NCBI RefSeq assembly: GCF_040712315.1
Contig: NC_134020.1
Span: forward strand, 13,555,251 to 13,619,250
Direction: 5' to 3'
Source of the DNA: Castanea sativa
Lineage: Eukaryota; Streptophyta; Magnoliopsida; Fagales; Fagaceae
Length of the DNA stretch: 64,000 nucleotides
Part shown: positions 11,938 through 23,778 of the stretch, one piece after another
Numbering within the stretch: the stretch's first letter is position 1
How the letters are laid out: each line of letters opens with the position of its first letter
The notes under the pieces: model-generated
What the model was told of the DNA's origin: nothing
Database searches by the model: none
The model's input: the letters and a program-made list of their open reading frames with translations, nothing else
Program-made: the position numbers and the translations under genes

Positions 11938-12875
11938 TGTTAAGGACATATTTTATGTAATTGGCTAATCCTTTGACAAAATGCAATTTACTTGTAATTG
12001 GGTAGATCTAGGATGGGTTTAGTACTTCAAGAAATATGTTGTTCAAGCCAAGTATTAAAGCCATGAAGATTGGACCAAGAAACAAGGGAAGAAAAGCTGT
12101 TCATTAAAGCTTGATGGAAGCTGGACAGATTCTCGACAGAAGCTCGACAGAAAATCTATCGAGATCTACGAAATCATAATTTTCAGATCTAATTTTTGGC
12201 CATTCCTAACATGTATGTGTAGGGTTTCTTTTCTCACAACCCTAGACATATAGAAGGCTTATTTTAAAGGCCGTCATAGAGGGTATGCACAAAGAGAACA
12301 TATGAAAAAGTGACCGAGTGCCTTATTTTCTCTATAAGAAGTTACTACGTCTTTTGTGCCTTAGGGTTTTGTAACCAAGTACTTCTTGATCTTTATTGTT
12401 GATAAAGTGAAGAACTTTGCAGGCAACAACATCTTCTTCAAGTTGCTGGAGTTAGTCACGTACTGGGATCTGTGCATCATTGGATAGTCACGTACTAGGA
12501 TTCATGCAAAAGGGTGGCGTTCATATATTGAAAAGTTCAGAGGTTCTAAAGCAATAAAAGGTTTCTGCTGTAAGTTCATCTATGGGGATTGTAGAGTCTT
12601 GGGATAAAGGCTTTGTACTAAATCTGAAACTTCTCTTTATTATAGAGGATTGCCTTTCAGAAAGGTTTCCCCTAGGTTTTTTACTGTGAAACTAGTTTGT
12701 TTCATTGGTTTTCTTGGGTCATCATATCTTGTCTTATTTACTATTCCATTGTGCATGATATTGACATGATATTGATGTTTGTTTGTTTTAACAAGGTTTA
12801 TTCATAATAAATCTAATGAACAACTTGGGTTTAAAACTTGTTCATTTTATCAATTGGGGTCTAAATTTTTCAACA
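11938..12875 (+). repeat. Co1 5' LTR
   Basis: 938 bp, with TG...CA ends. It is alignable to the 3' LTR along its whole length (for example the shared GTGACCGAGTGCCTTATT segment at about 12312 and 17088). It carries two TCGACAG motifs at 12133-12139 and 12144-12150. Confidence 0.93.
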
Positions 12876-12877
12876 AG

Positions 12878-12889
12878 TGGTATCAGAGC
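12878..12889 (+). promoter_or_regulatory. Co1 primer binding site
   Basis: TGGTATCAGAGC, two bases after the LTR end. This matches the 3' end of plant initiator Met-tRNA, the usual primer for copia elements. Confidence 0.93.
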
Positions 12890-12943
12890 GGGTACACTCT
12901 GATTGGATTAATTTCTTGAGTGTGATCCTTGACTCCCATTGTC

Positions 12944-14780
12944 ATGGATCGTGGACAATCTCTTTTGATTCCTTCTTTATTTGCTAGCGCTAATTATGCA
13001 TACTGGAAAGTTTGTATGAAAGCTTTTATGCAAGCTTTAGGTGAAAAAGTATGGCAAGTGGTTGAAATTGGCTGGATTAAGCCAAAGGAAGCGCCAGTGG
13101 ATTGGGAGGAAGCAACAATCAAAGTGGAAAATTTCAACAGTAGGGCCTTGAATGCTTTGTTTTGCGGGGTGACCAATGAGGAATTCAAGAAAATATCATC
13201 CATGGAAGTTTCCAAGGAAGCATGGACCATTCTTGAGACCACCTATGAAGGTACTAAGGCAGTAAAGACTATGAAGCTTCAAAGACTCACTAGTAGTTTT
13301 GAAGAAATGAGGATGGAGGAGAATGAGACCTTTGATGAGTTCTATGCTAAACTCAAGGATATTGTGAATTCTACCTTCAACCTTAGAGAATCTATAGCAG
13401 AATCCAAAATTGTTAGGAAAATCCTTAGGTCCTTACCTGAGTGATTCCATGCCAAGATCATTGTCATTGAAGAAGTGAAGGAAATTGATCAAATTCCTTT
13501 GACTGAGCTTGTAGGGAACCTTTAAACATAGTATATGGGATTAGGTTTAATGGGAAAAGGGGGAAAGAGTAGAAACTTGTCTCTTAAGCGTATAGAGGAA
13601 GAGATTGATGACTTTGAAAATGAAGATGAAAGCGAAGATGAAGATGAAGATGATGATGAGGATGATGATCTAACCTTCAAAGCTAATGAGATTATCAAGC
13701 TTCTTCAATATAGCAAAAAGGATAAGGACAAACCTCCTAGGAAATCTAAATCCTCTAGGAAAAATAAGAGTGAGAAACCCCTTATCCAGTGCCATGAGTG
13801 CAAAGGTTCTCGTCATATGAGGATAGAGTGCCCAAACTATCTTATGAAAGAAAAGACAAAGAATTCAAAAGGTAAAGGGTTGGTTGCTACCTTGAGTGAT
13901 GTTGAGAATGACTCTTTTGATGAGTATGTGGATGAATGTGGTCACTTTATGGCTTTTGCTGCCACAACCGATAAGGTGATTGTAGAGAGTGCTAGTGATA
14001 GTGAGGATTCTTATAATGATGAAGTACCCAAGAAGTTGACCCTTGAAGCCTATGATAAGCTATGCACTGAATTTATAAAATCTGAAAAAGACTTTTCATC
14101 TTTGTAGAAAAGAGCTTAATGAGGTAAAAACTAAAAAAATTGAATTGTTAGTCAAACTAAATAAGACTACAAGGTTAGTTGAGACTCTTATTATGGAGAA
14201 CACCTTATTAGAAGAGAATGTTAAGATTCTCAAGGTTGAGCTTAGTCAAGCTAGAACTCAAATAGAGATGATGTCTAGTGCAAAGCTTGATGAGGTATTG
14301 AGTGCTCAAAAGCCTAATTCTGATAAGACTGGCTTAAGATATGTTGTTTCCTTTGGCCCCTCCTCTTCCACGGCTTCTAGATCACAGGCTGTCTTTGTAC
14401 CCCAATTTGAGAAAGATGATAAAGGTATGAAATTTATAATTGATTTGTCTAATTCTAAATACTTTGTTAGATCTCACTCTAGGAAGTCTAGTAGTCCTAA
14501 AACTGCTCAGGTTTTTCACCATTGTGATGTTTTTGGACATATTTGTCCTAATTGCTTTAAGTTGTATCCTCAAAAGCAAGTGTCCAAACGATCACAGGTT
14601 TCCTTTCAAGGAACAATACCTTTTTTTGGAGAGTTATTAAAAGTTTTAAACTTTTTAACTCAATTTCAGGAGAATTCTAATTCTTCTATGTCCTTTAGTA
14701 GACATACTAGAACACGTGCCTTTTCATCTTCACAGCTAAAGACTCGTGCTGTGTGGGTGAGAAAGGAGCCTAAGACTTAA
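12944..14780 (+). pseudogene. Co1 gag polyprotein (UBN2-type, broken)
   Basis: The likely start is ATG 12944 (MDRGQSLLIPSLF); reading from 12929 would need a TTG start. The N-terminal half is a copia gag with an ANYAYWKVCMKAFM motif and a long helical capsid region. A CX2CX4HX4C zinc knuckle (CHECKGSRHMRIEC) is coded at 13790-13831, after an acidic Asp/Glu run at about 13610-13670. A second Cys/His cluster (HHCDVFGHICPNC) lies near 14517-14560. Stops near 13442 and 13524-13532 keep the frame; at least the first two fit C-to-T changes (CGA and CAA codons). A further stop and frame change occur near 14105. It ends near VWVRK, the segment that normally precedes protease, and nothing of pol follows. 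Confidence 0.85.
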
Positions 14781-16384
14781 TTGTCTTTTCAGTTGTCCTC
14801 TACTGTAATTCTTTTTTATCTAAAGTAGGACTTTTTTGCTTGATTTCTTATTTGTTTTTGGAATCATGTTTTTATGCATCTGCATCTTTCTTTCATGCTT
14901 TCATATTGTTTGTTTTTTTTTTTTTTGGTTGTTTAGTTTTTATTTTGTTTTGTTTTCAAAATAAATCAAAAATACAAAAAATACAAAACAGTGTGTGTTT
15001 GTATATATTGGTACTTGTGGACCTTAGATGGCCATTGAAACAAAGTTTTCTAAACTTTGTATCTCTTATAGCTTAGATGAGCATCTCAATGCACAACTAA
15101 GAAAGTAAGCTTTGTGACTCGTATTTGTGATAAGTACGATTAAGTAATCTCTTATACTTCACTCATATCACTCTTTTTGATGGGAATGACTAAAAAATCC
15201 TAAGAGAAAGACATAAATAACTATCTCACTACTAAAGCTCGCCAATCATGTATAACATCTATGTGCTTTGGCATAGCAAAATTGTGATATTTTGGCTTAC
15301 ATTATTGGGTGTTTCTTCTCTCTCTATATATGCCCATGCATGATATGTTCAAAAAGAAAATATGTGGCGAAATATAAAAGCAAAAAGAATCAAAATGCTT
15401 TTAAATATGGTTGCAAGTGTGTTTCTAGGAGATGTGGGAGTTATATGATGTACCTCGAAGGTGATAGTTCCCATCAAGCAATTATGATTGTGTGTGAGTT
15501 TATTTGATTTTCTTATATCTCAAATTGTCATAATATGAGACACTTATGCACACTTGCTATGTTTCTCACACATAACACACAAATTCTTTTCTACTTTTGA
15601 TACATGTGCAGGTACAATGTGATTTGGCCATCACAAGGGATACTGTCTTAACTTGTTTTTAAGATATAAAATTTGTTAGACTTGTTTAGTGTGTGTGTGT
15701 GTGTTTTTGGATTTATGGATGCTATGCTTTTATGTTGCGAGTTGTTTTGAGAGCTTAACGTACTGCTTGGATCTTTGTTTGAGTAGCTTGTTGTTGCATT
15801 CATCTTTATGTGTTTTTCCTCCTTGAAAAACTCTTTTCCCTCAAGCTCAACAACTTCTCGACAGATCTTCGATCCATTGAGATTTATAGGGTTCTTCTTA
15901 CGTAATCTTGACAGCATATCGATAGCTTCTTCCATCGAGAAACTTTTTGTTTGGCCGATAGATACTCGACAGATTCTCAATCCATCGAGGTTGGCTTTTG
16001 CTCAATAGTAGACAGCTTCTTGATCTGTCGAGACCCTCTTACATGCACTTTTTTTTCACAAGTTTTTCATCTTTCTATTATTTTGTCATCCACAGCATCT
16101 TGTTTCATTACATTCATGCATTTATATGGATTCCTTGTGCCCCCTTGATTATTTTTTATCATCTTTTCGTTTCTCAAGTGAAGTTTGATAACTTCTTGTA
16201 CCCTTTGTCAATCATGAAAAAAAGGGGGAGAATATGTGGTTTCTCTTTAAGATTCTACATGTTAGGGGGAGAAATACATGCCTCTTGTTAGGGGGAGTGT
16301 TTACCTCCTTGTTGTTTTAGGAGCTTCTTTTAGCTTCTTGTACATCGATCTTGCGACCATTTTTACATACTTTGTGCTTATCTT

Positions 16385-16420
<36 letters not shown>

Positions 16421-16722
16421 TATGTCTTCTTCACCTACCTCTACATGTGTTGTTTCTTCTCTCTTTATACACATGTTTCTTTATGTACACAATCTTTATT
16501 TCTGTTTCACACATGATGCCTTGATGAGTTTTTTTTAAGAGTTTCAAAAAGACAAGTTATGAAAGTCTATCTTGCCATGAACTCTCTTCTTGCAACGTTT
16601 TTCAAGAGTTTGTAGTAGGGATAGATTTATTTTTTAAAGCAACAAGTGGTTATAAGTTTAGTGATTTAAGACTACTCTCATGATTATTTATTTTGTTGTG
16701 GTTTTGTCACTGATTGCCAAAT
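14781..16722 (+). other. Co1 internal noncoding region in place of pol
   Basis: About 1.9 kb with no protease, integrase or RT similarity. It is T-rich, with a GT tract near 15690-15705, three TCGACAG/CTGTCGA motifs (15858, 15966, 16025), several AGGGGGAG-type purine runs near 16224-16300, and a (TA)n tract at 16387-16416. In full elements pol would occupy this position. Confidence 0.7.
16387..16416. repeat. (TA)n microsatellite
   Basis: About 15 AT/TA dinucleotides inside Co1. Confidence 0.95.
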
Positions 16723-16729
16723 GGGAAGA
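16723..16729 (+). promoter_or_regulatory. Co1 polypurine tract
   Basis: GGGAAGA one base before the 3' LTR start; the expected place for the plus-strand DNA primer. Confidence 0.6.
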
Positions 16730-16730
16730 T

Positions 16731-17653
16731 TGTTAAGGGCATATTTTATGTAATTGGCTAATCCTTTGACAAAATGCAATTTACTTGTAATGTGGTAGAT
16801 CTAGGATGGGTTTATTACTTTGAGAAACACGTTCAAGCCAAGTATTAAAGCCATGAAGATTGTACCAAGAAACATGTGAAGGAAAGATGTTCATTAAAGC
16901 TCGACGGAAGCTGGACAGATTCTCGACAGAAGCTCTATCAAGATCTACGAAATCAGAATTTTTAAGTCTGATTTTCGACCCATGCTGACATGTATGTGTG
17001 GGTTTCTTTTGTCACGACCCTAGACATATATCAGGTGTATTTTAAAGGCCGTCATTGAGGGTATGCACAAAGAGAACATATGAAAAAGTGACCGAGTGCC
17101 TTATTCTCTCTGTAAGAAAATACTGCGTCTTTGCGCTTTAGGGTTTTGTTACCAAGTACTTCTTAATCTTCATTATTGATGAAGTGGAGAACTTTACAGC
17201 CAACAACATCTTCTTCAAGTTGCTGGAGTTAGTCACTTACTGGGATCCGTGCATCGTTGGTTAGTCACATATTGGGATTCGTGCAAAAGGGTGCTGTTCA
17301 TATATTAAAGAGTTCAGAGATTCTGAAGCGGTAGAAGGTTTCTACTATAAGTTCATCTACGGGGGTTGTAGAGTCTAGGAAAAAAGGTTTTGTATAAGAT
17401 CTGAAACTTATCTTTATTATAGTGGATTGCTTTTCGAGAAGTTTTCCCCCCAAGTTTTTTACTGTGAAACTAGTTTGTTTCTTTGGTTTTCTAGGGTCAT
17501 TATATCTTGTCTTATTTACTATTCTGCTGTGCATGATATTGATATGATATTGATACTTGTTTGTTTTAACAAGGTTTATTCATAATAAATCTAATTAACA
17601 ACTTGGGTTTAAAACTTGTTAATTCTATCAACGGGGGTCTAAATTTTCCAACA
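16731..17653 (+). repeat. Co1 3' LTR
   Basis: 923 bp with TG...CA ends, followed by the target duplication ATATT. It differs from the 5' LTR by scattered substitutions and small indels, including loss of one of the paired TCGACAG motifs. Confidence 0.93.
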
Positions 17654-17658
17654 ATATT

Positions 17659-18715
17659 TGATACCAAGTGTTATTCTAATTAAGATATAATTTGATGCAA
17701 ACTGTATTTAGATTTTCAATGCTCACCAATTTCATACCAAGTGTCATTCCAATTATACTCTAATTTCGTGTCAACCACATTTACATAATATTTCATTCAT
17801 CTAAATTTAGAGCATATAAAAAAGATTCAATCCAAAATTATTATTTTTTTGTCTAATACTATTTGTACTTCTTTTATTAGTATGAGAGAAAGTTAACATT
17901 TAATCCTTGGTGATTATCATACTGTAGTAGTAGTTGAATATTTCTATACTATGGGTTTTCAAGTTTTTTCCTTTTGGCTCTAAGATAAAAACATGGTTAG
18001 CTCTAGGCCTAGGTCACTTATACCATAGTTGAGGGCAACTACTAGAAAACAAGCATCTCCATTAGTTTGACTAAGGAAATAAAAAAGTAAAAATGTTAGT
18101 TATGCACTCTCCTCCACCTCAAGAAGGCCCAAATTATGGACCAATAGAAATTTAATCCAATTAAAACCCAAAGGTGTGAAAGATAAAAACCACAACTATG
18201 TTGAATCATCATTGACAATAATTTTCTCATAATAGCTTGAAACTTCAATTTTTATAAGTTGATCTCCTGCATTGTAAATTGCCAATAACCACACAATCTC
18301 CAACACGACCAAACCCAAAAAATCTCGCTTAACATCAAAATCAAAATTGGAGATTAAATTTCAGATTTCCTTCGGAATCAATTGATTTACCAAAAGTAAA
18401 TTAAAATATTTTTTCCTACAAATTAAAAAAAATATTTTTTCATTAATTTTTGTTGAATCTATTGCATGAATTCTAATATTTTATTCTTATATGCCATTAG
18501 TCTTGGTTTGGTTAGGGTTAAATCATTGAGTTATGTGCTGAATCAATCTTTGCTTGGGTACATTAAGGTTATTGGGTGATTTTATTGTTAAATGAAATTA
18601 CAATAATGCCTGTGATATCTTTAATTATATTGTTATACACATAGAAATTTAAATTATTGTTATAGTTTTAAATTGAAGATAGTATTTATATTTTTAATAT
18701 TATAAGTTATAAACA
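17659..18715. other. AT-rich noncoding DNA
   Basis: No gene, array or element end was recognised between Co1 and the GGGCCGAGGAAG repeat region. Confidence 0.5.
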
Positions 18716-19290
18716 TTGTTGATGCCCACTTTTGACAAAATGCCCAGTGGCAAAAGAAGCCCAACAATATGAAGAAAATGGAAAGAGAAAATAGTAAAGC
18801 AAAACTCAGTAGGCTGGAATGGTAGGAATAATGGTCAGCAAGCCCACAAAAATAATAAGTGGTAAAGAAGAAGCAAATGGGCCGAGGAAGCCTAATGAGT
18901 GAAGTAGTAAACCCATGGGAATAATAAGAGGTAAAGAAGAAGTAAATGGACCGGGGAAGCCCAAGAAATAAGTTATTAAATTCATAGGATTGACTTAAAA
19001 GCCAATAAGCCTGAAAGGTAATAAGAGGTAAGGATGTGGTAGTTGGGCCGAGGAAGCCCAAAGGATTTATCAAAAGCCTATGGGAGTAAAAGAGATAAAG
19101 AAGAAGTAAATGGGCCGAGGAAGTCTAAGGAATGAAATGGGCTGGCACAGTAGGAATGTGGTCCAATAAAGCCCAAAAGAGGTAAGGATGTTTAAAGTGT
19201 GTTGGAACAGTAGGAATGTTGGCTAGTGAAGCCCAAAAAAGGAAAAGATGAGGAAAGTGGATTGGCAGGAGCATCAGCCCATAAGCCCAT
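18716..19290. repeat. Degenerate repeat region with GGGCCGAGGAAG cores
   Basis: Diverged units built around AAGAAGAAGTAAATGGGCCGAGGAAGCC-like cores recur near 18880, 18945, 19045 and 19105. The region begins TGTTGATGCCC, which could be an LTR start, but no matching end or partner was found. The minus-strand open frame at 18660-19073 is this repeat read as hydrophobic protein. Confidence 0.55.
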
Positions 19291-19379
19291 GGGTAACAAG
19301 GAAATAAAAGAGATGTAATGATATAGTAGGAGAAATGCAGTGGCGTGGTAGGTGTGAGAGACCTGCCAAAGTGCCTTTA

Positions 19380-22080
19380 AAAAAAAAAGAGATTTTTGAA
19401 ATGCTTTTAAGGTAACCTCTCTTTTTGGGTAAGTGGTGTGGAGTCGCCACTTTTTTTATATACAAAAAAAAAAAAACTAATTACAAAATATCTGATTGAA
19501 TTTTTCTATTCTCATTGATTGAATAAAAAATAATACATATATGACAAATTGAGTATTACATGGCTTTGGGTCCTAGTTACAAACTACCAAATAATTACAT
19601 GGCTTTTTGTCCTAGTTACAATCTACCCAAAATAAAAATAAAGATAAAGTCTAGGTCTACCTATCCAAAGAAACTAAATTTGGATACTAGATTACAGAAT
19701 GGGAAGGTGTTAGGCACCCATTTCCCCCAGACAGAGTCTGGTCTTTTAGACTCTCGTGACCAATGTATCATTTTATGCATGACATGAATGATATGTTACA
19801 CACATGAACAAAACTAAATCACATAAGTTTATTTATGAATGTCTTCTTTGTTAAGAATTCAAATTTTTTTTGTGAGTAAAAAAAATTGATTTGATTTATA
19901 ATATAAAAAAAGAATCAAATCTGTTTTGTATATGTAAAACATAATTTTTTGAAGGAAAAAAATTCAAATCTGTGTTTATTAAATAAAACAAAGTCTTTTG
20001 GATTTAAAAAAATTCAAATCTGTTTTTGAGAACTAGAAAAATTGGTTTTTGGTTTGTATTAAAAAAAAATCAGATCTGTTTTGTGATACTAAAAAGAATC
20101 AGATTTGAATATTGAAAAAGATCAGATCTGTTTTTATATGTAAAAGAAAAAAGATTTTTTTTTGAGAAGAGAACTTTATTCATGAAATAAATCTATGCTA
20201 CATGCAATAAACAGACAAACAAAACTATTCATGATCCCTTTTTTATTTCAAAATCTGCTATGTAAAAAAAATCAGATCTACATCTAAAGAAAACGTAGAT
20301 CAGTTTTTTTTTTTTTTTTTAAATAAGAAAAATTCAGATTTGTATCTAAGGAAGATACAAATCAGTTTTTTTACTGAGAAAAGTTTAGATCTACATCTAA
20401 TGAAGATACAAATCAATTTTTGATTAAGAAAAATTTAGATCTGCATCTAGTGAAGTTGCAAATCAGTTTTTTTGTTTAAGAAAAATTCAGATATGCATCT
20501 AATGAAGATGTAAATCTATTTTTTGACTGAGAAAAATTCAGATCTGCATCTAATGAAGATGCAAATCAGTTTTTTTTTTTTTTTTTTAAGAAAAATTCAG
20601 ATCTACATTTAATGAAAATGCAAATCAGTTTTAGATTGAGAAAAATTCAAATATGCATCTAATGAAGATGCAAATCAGTTTTTGATTTGAGAAAAGATTT
20701 GATAACAAGCAGATTTTTGAAATAAAAGACAGATCTTAACAATAAAAGCATCATAAACATATTCTAACAAAGAAAATATTGACAACATATGAGATGAACA
20801 TTAAAAAATCAAACTAAACAGATATTTATTCATGCATCACAAAATTTAAAGAGACAGAAGAAGTAAAAGTGAAGAAAAGCTACCTCTTGTACGGACGTAC
20901 TATTTTTCTCAAAAGAATATTATAGGGTTCAAAGAAATTTATACAATTGAATTTGAAACCTAAAAACCCTTGCTTACAAAAAAGAAATTCTTAAAACTTA
21001 AGCCTCCAGAATCTCTTTAACGTAAAAGAGAGAAAATCCAAAAGGAGAGTTAGAATTATGAGAAATCTGAGAGCGTGAAAACATGTCTTTCTCTACAGAA
21101 AAAAAATTTGTGCTGAATTCTAAAATCCATCCTCTATTTATAGAGGCTAGGAGACTAAAAAAAATAGCTTAAATGATTAGAATATGCACCAGGACGCGTC
21201 CTTATCGCTAAAAAATTGAAAAGTATGTATTTCATTGTTACTTGAAGACCGTCGGGCCAAATCCCAAATGTATGCCATTCGGTACTTTGAAAGTGACGAT
21301 CGGCACTCCAAAAGTGCTGAATGGCACTCTTGGATGTCAATCATGCTTTCGAGTTCGGGTGCATTTTAGACTCCTTTTTTTTAGGTTTTCTTGAGCCGAG
21401 ACCTGCACTTAGACGAGTTTTTAATTCGTATTCTAAAATTTAAACTCCTTTCTGGATAATTCAGGTCTCTTTAGCAACAATTATCTTGTAGATAAATACT
21501 CTAAAAATCTTGATAAAGTCTGGATTATCTATAATTTTATTGTTATCCAATTATCTCCGTTTATTCCCATGCAAGCAATCCTATTTTTAACACTAACTAA
21601 CAACCAATCACAAAATTATTTAATTAATTTTAATTTTTTAACCAATCAAAATTAATTTAAAATAATCATGCATGGTTAAATCTACCTAGACACAATGCAT
21701 GCTGACTGTGTAAACTAGATCATGCAATATCTTTCGATCCGACGATCTGATTTGGAAACTGGGCATATCGTTGCGACCGTTAGAACCTCAAGATAATTTT
21801 TAAATTATGCAATGAACAAATTAATGCATGTAGTGTAATCATGAATTTTGGGGATACAATTGGTCACTCCAGTCATCTTCTTTGATTAAATAATGGGTAC
21901 AAAATCGAGTGTATGTAGAATGCCCCTCATTGACAGAGCTTGAAAAGCGAATGTCAATGTAAAACAAACACACCGATTTTAGCGACCATGATTTAATTGA
22001 GGTTGAATTTTCAAAGATTACCTAGCCCTCGAACCTAAAACCTTGGAACATAGAACTAATGCCTTGCCTTTGTGCAAGAA
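19380..22080 (-). mobile_element. LTR-like block of a minus-strand element
   Basis: On the minus strand there is a TATA box (TATAAATAG at about 21133-21141), then about 1.6 kb of noncoding DNA with a 50-bp tandem array, ending near TGGCGACTCCACACC (19438-19452), which starts with TGG and could be a primer site. The conserved segment GGTGTTAGGCACCC at about 19709-19722 is one I associate with plant gypsy LTR/leader regions. A second LTR copy was not found. It may belong to Gy2, whose 3' side faces here, or to a separate relic. Confidence 0.4.
20270..20690. repeat. 50-bp tandem array, about 8 copies, each with a hairpin
   Basis: Units start near 20273, 20335, 20386, 20436, 20488, 20539, 20598 and 20648, with spacing of about 50 bp plus variable poly-T. 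The consensus core CAGATCTGCATCTAATGA is followed by AGATGCAAATC, so each unit holds the inverted arms TGCATCT and AGATGCA around a short loop. Poly-T runs of varying length separate units. Confidence 0.9.
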
Positions 22081-22127
22081 ATGACAATTACGAACACTTG
22101 ACCTACTTGATAGCAGACGACCAGAGA

Positions 22128-22840
22128 GGCTTTTCTATCTTAGTCTTGAATGTGGACGTTAACCAAGGGGCTTTTCAACTTCGATCTGGAATTGTGGTGA
22201 CCAAGGGTCTTGCCAACCTTGATCTTGAAGAAGGGTAACCAAGGGGATTTTCAACCTCGAAACCGGAATTGTTGCAATGTTGATCAAAGGGCTTTTCTAC
22301 TTTGATTCGAGTTGCTGAAACGTCGATCAAATGGCTTTTCTATTTTAATCTTAACTATTATAATGGCAACCAAAGGGCTTTTCTACTTCAATCTGGACTG
22401 TTGAAATGACGATCAAAGGGCTTTTCTACTTCAATCTAGAATGTTGGAATGTTGATCAAAGGGTTTTTCTACTTCAATCTGAACTGTTGAAATGGCGATC
22501 AAAGGGCTATGCAACTTCAATCTAAGTTGTTGAAACGTCGATCAAAGGGCATTTCTACTTCAATTTGGATTGTTGGAATGTTGATCAAAGGGCTTTTCTA
22601 CTTCAATCTGAACTGTTGAAATGACGATCAAAGGGCTTTTTTTACTTCAATATGAGTTGTTTAAACAACGATCAAAGGGCTTTTCTACTTCAATCTAAAC
22701 CGTTGAAACGTCGACCAAAGGGCTTTTATACTTCAATCTGGACTGTTGAAACGTCGATCAAAGGGCTTTTCTACTTCAATCTTAACTGCTGGAATGTCGA
22801 TCAAAGGGCTTTTCTTCTTCAATCTGGACTTGTTGCCTAC
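22128..22840. repeat. 43-bp tandem array, about 17 copies
   Basis: From 22285 to 22802 the core CAAAGGGCTTTTCTAC recurs every 43 bp with only one 44-bp step; earlier copies (from 22131) are less regular. Variation between units is mostly single bases in the ACTGTTGAAATG part. Because 43 is not a multiple of three, the open frame across it changes residue pattern from unit to unit, so it is not a protein repeat. Confidence 0.95.
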
Positions 22841-22859
22841 AAAAAGTAAAAATTTGGGA

Positions 22860-23275
22860 TTAGACTTTAAATGATGACAGCTTTATGGTCCCACTATTTT
22901 TGAGATGTGTGACTTTCATTTGTTCCTTCTTGATTTGGATTTTTTCATTTTCTTAGCAAGAAAACTTTGATTGATCTTTGTAGCTCTTTGAAAAAGATTT
23001 TATCTTTGGAATTTAAAACTTGGGATTTTGAAAGATTGAAACTTGACATTTTGTAAATTTGTAAGCTGAGAGTTTGAAACTTTGAATTTGAAGCTTAAGA
23101 TTTTGAAAATGAAAACTGGAAATTTTGAAAGTTTGAAACTTGGAATTCGAAATTTTGAAGTTTGGAAGATTGAAATTTGGAATTTGAGATTAAAAATTTT
23201 AAATTGAAAATTTGGGGTTTGGGGTTTTGAAAATTTGGCATTTGAAAGTGAATCTTTTATCCTTAATTCGCTCTA
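22860..23275. repeat. TTGAAA-rich low-complexity stretch
   Basis: Short irregular repeats of the form AAACTTGGAATTTGAA, roughly 10-20 bp, with no coding frame. Confidence 0.7.
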
Positions 23276-23338
23276 ATAATTATCTTTTCTCTCTCTTTTT
23301 ATTGGGAAATTAATATGGCCCTTATCTTTTCATGATGA

Positions 23339-23343
<5 letters not shown>

Positions 23344-23383
<40 letters not shown>

Positions 23384-23430
23384 AGAAGAAGAAGAAGAAA
23401 AAAAGAAGGAAAAAGAAAAAGAAAAAGATT
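23344..23430. repeat. (GA)n / (AAG)n purine tract
   Basis: About 18 GA units, then AAG and A/G-rich repeats to about 23430; purines on the plus strand only. Confidence 0.95.
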
Positions 23431-23445
23431 TTTTTTTAGGGAGTT

Positions 23446-23481
23446 GACTGAGTTAACTCAGTTTGACTGAGTTAACTCAGC
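23446..23481. repeat. Duplicated palindrome CTGAGTTAACTCAG
   Basis: The 14-bp perfect palindrome occurs twice within 36 bp; the first copy extends to ACTGAGTTAACTCAGT. Confidence 0.9.
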
Positions 23482-23778
23482 AACTTGGCTGAACTTAAGT
23501 CTGGGGGCCAAACTTTGGCCCCCTACTTTACTTGTCTCCCTTTTTTCTCTTTTTTGCCTTTTCTTTCCTACACCTTTCTTCCACCATTAACACTATTCAT
23601 CTTCTTCTTTCACTTGATTTTTCTTCTTCACCTCGCCATTTCTTCCAAAAAAAAAAAAAAACACTTTTCTAAGTTTCTCAACCTCCCTTTACTAGATCCT
23701 TGTGGTCTTTGAGCACTTTTGCTACACACCCATTTTTGGTGAAACCCATTTCCAAACTTCCTTTTTCTTTGCTCCACA

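Larger units (their letters stand above)
11938..17653 (+). mobile_element. Co1: complete copia-type element with gag but no pol
   Basis: The element has two similar LTRs (11938-12875 and 16731-17653), each starting TGTTAAGG and ending CAACA, a Met-tRNA primer site two bases after the first LTR, a purine tract before the second, and a 5-bp target duplication with one difference (GTATT at 11933-11937, ATATT at 17654-17658). The internal 3.9 kb codes only for a decayed gag. No protease, integrase, RT or RNase H was found. It fits the class of large gag-only LTR elements (TR-GAG), which need enzymes from a relative to move. Confidence 0.9.

Noticed and set aside
14840..15076. Possible envelope-like gene after Co1 gag
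   Set aside because: Short hydrophobic frames only; no signal peptide or conserved motif and no frame long enough.
18660..19073. 137-residue minus-strand open frame with hydrophobic segments
   Set aside because: It runs across the GGGCCGAGGAAG repeat region; the hydrophobic pattern comes from repeated sequence.
22285..22840. Regular array resembling a CRISPR
   Set aside because: The unit is continuous with no unique spacers, the DNA is plant nuclear and no cas genes are near; it is a plain tandem repeat.
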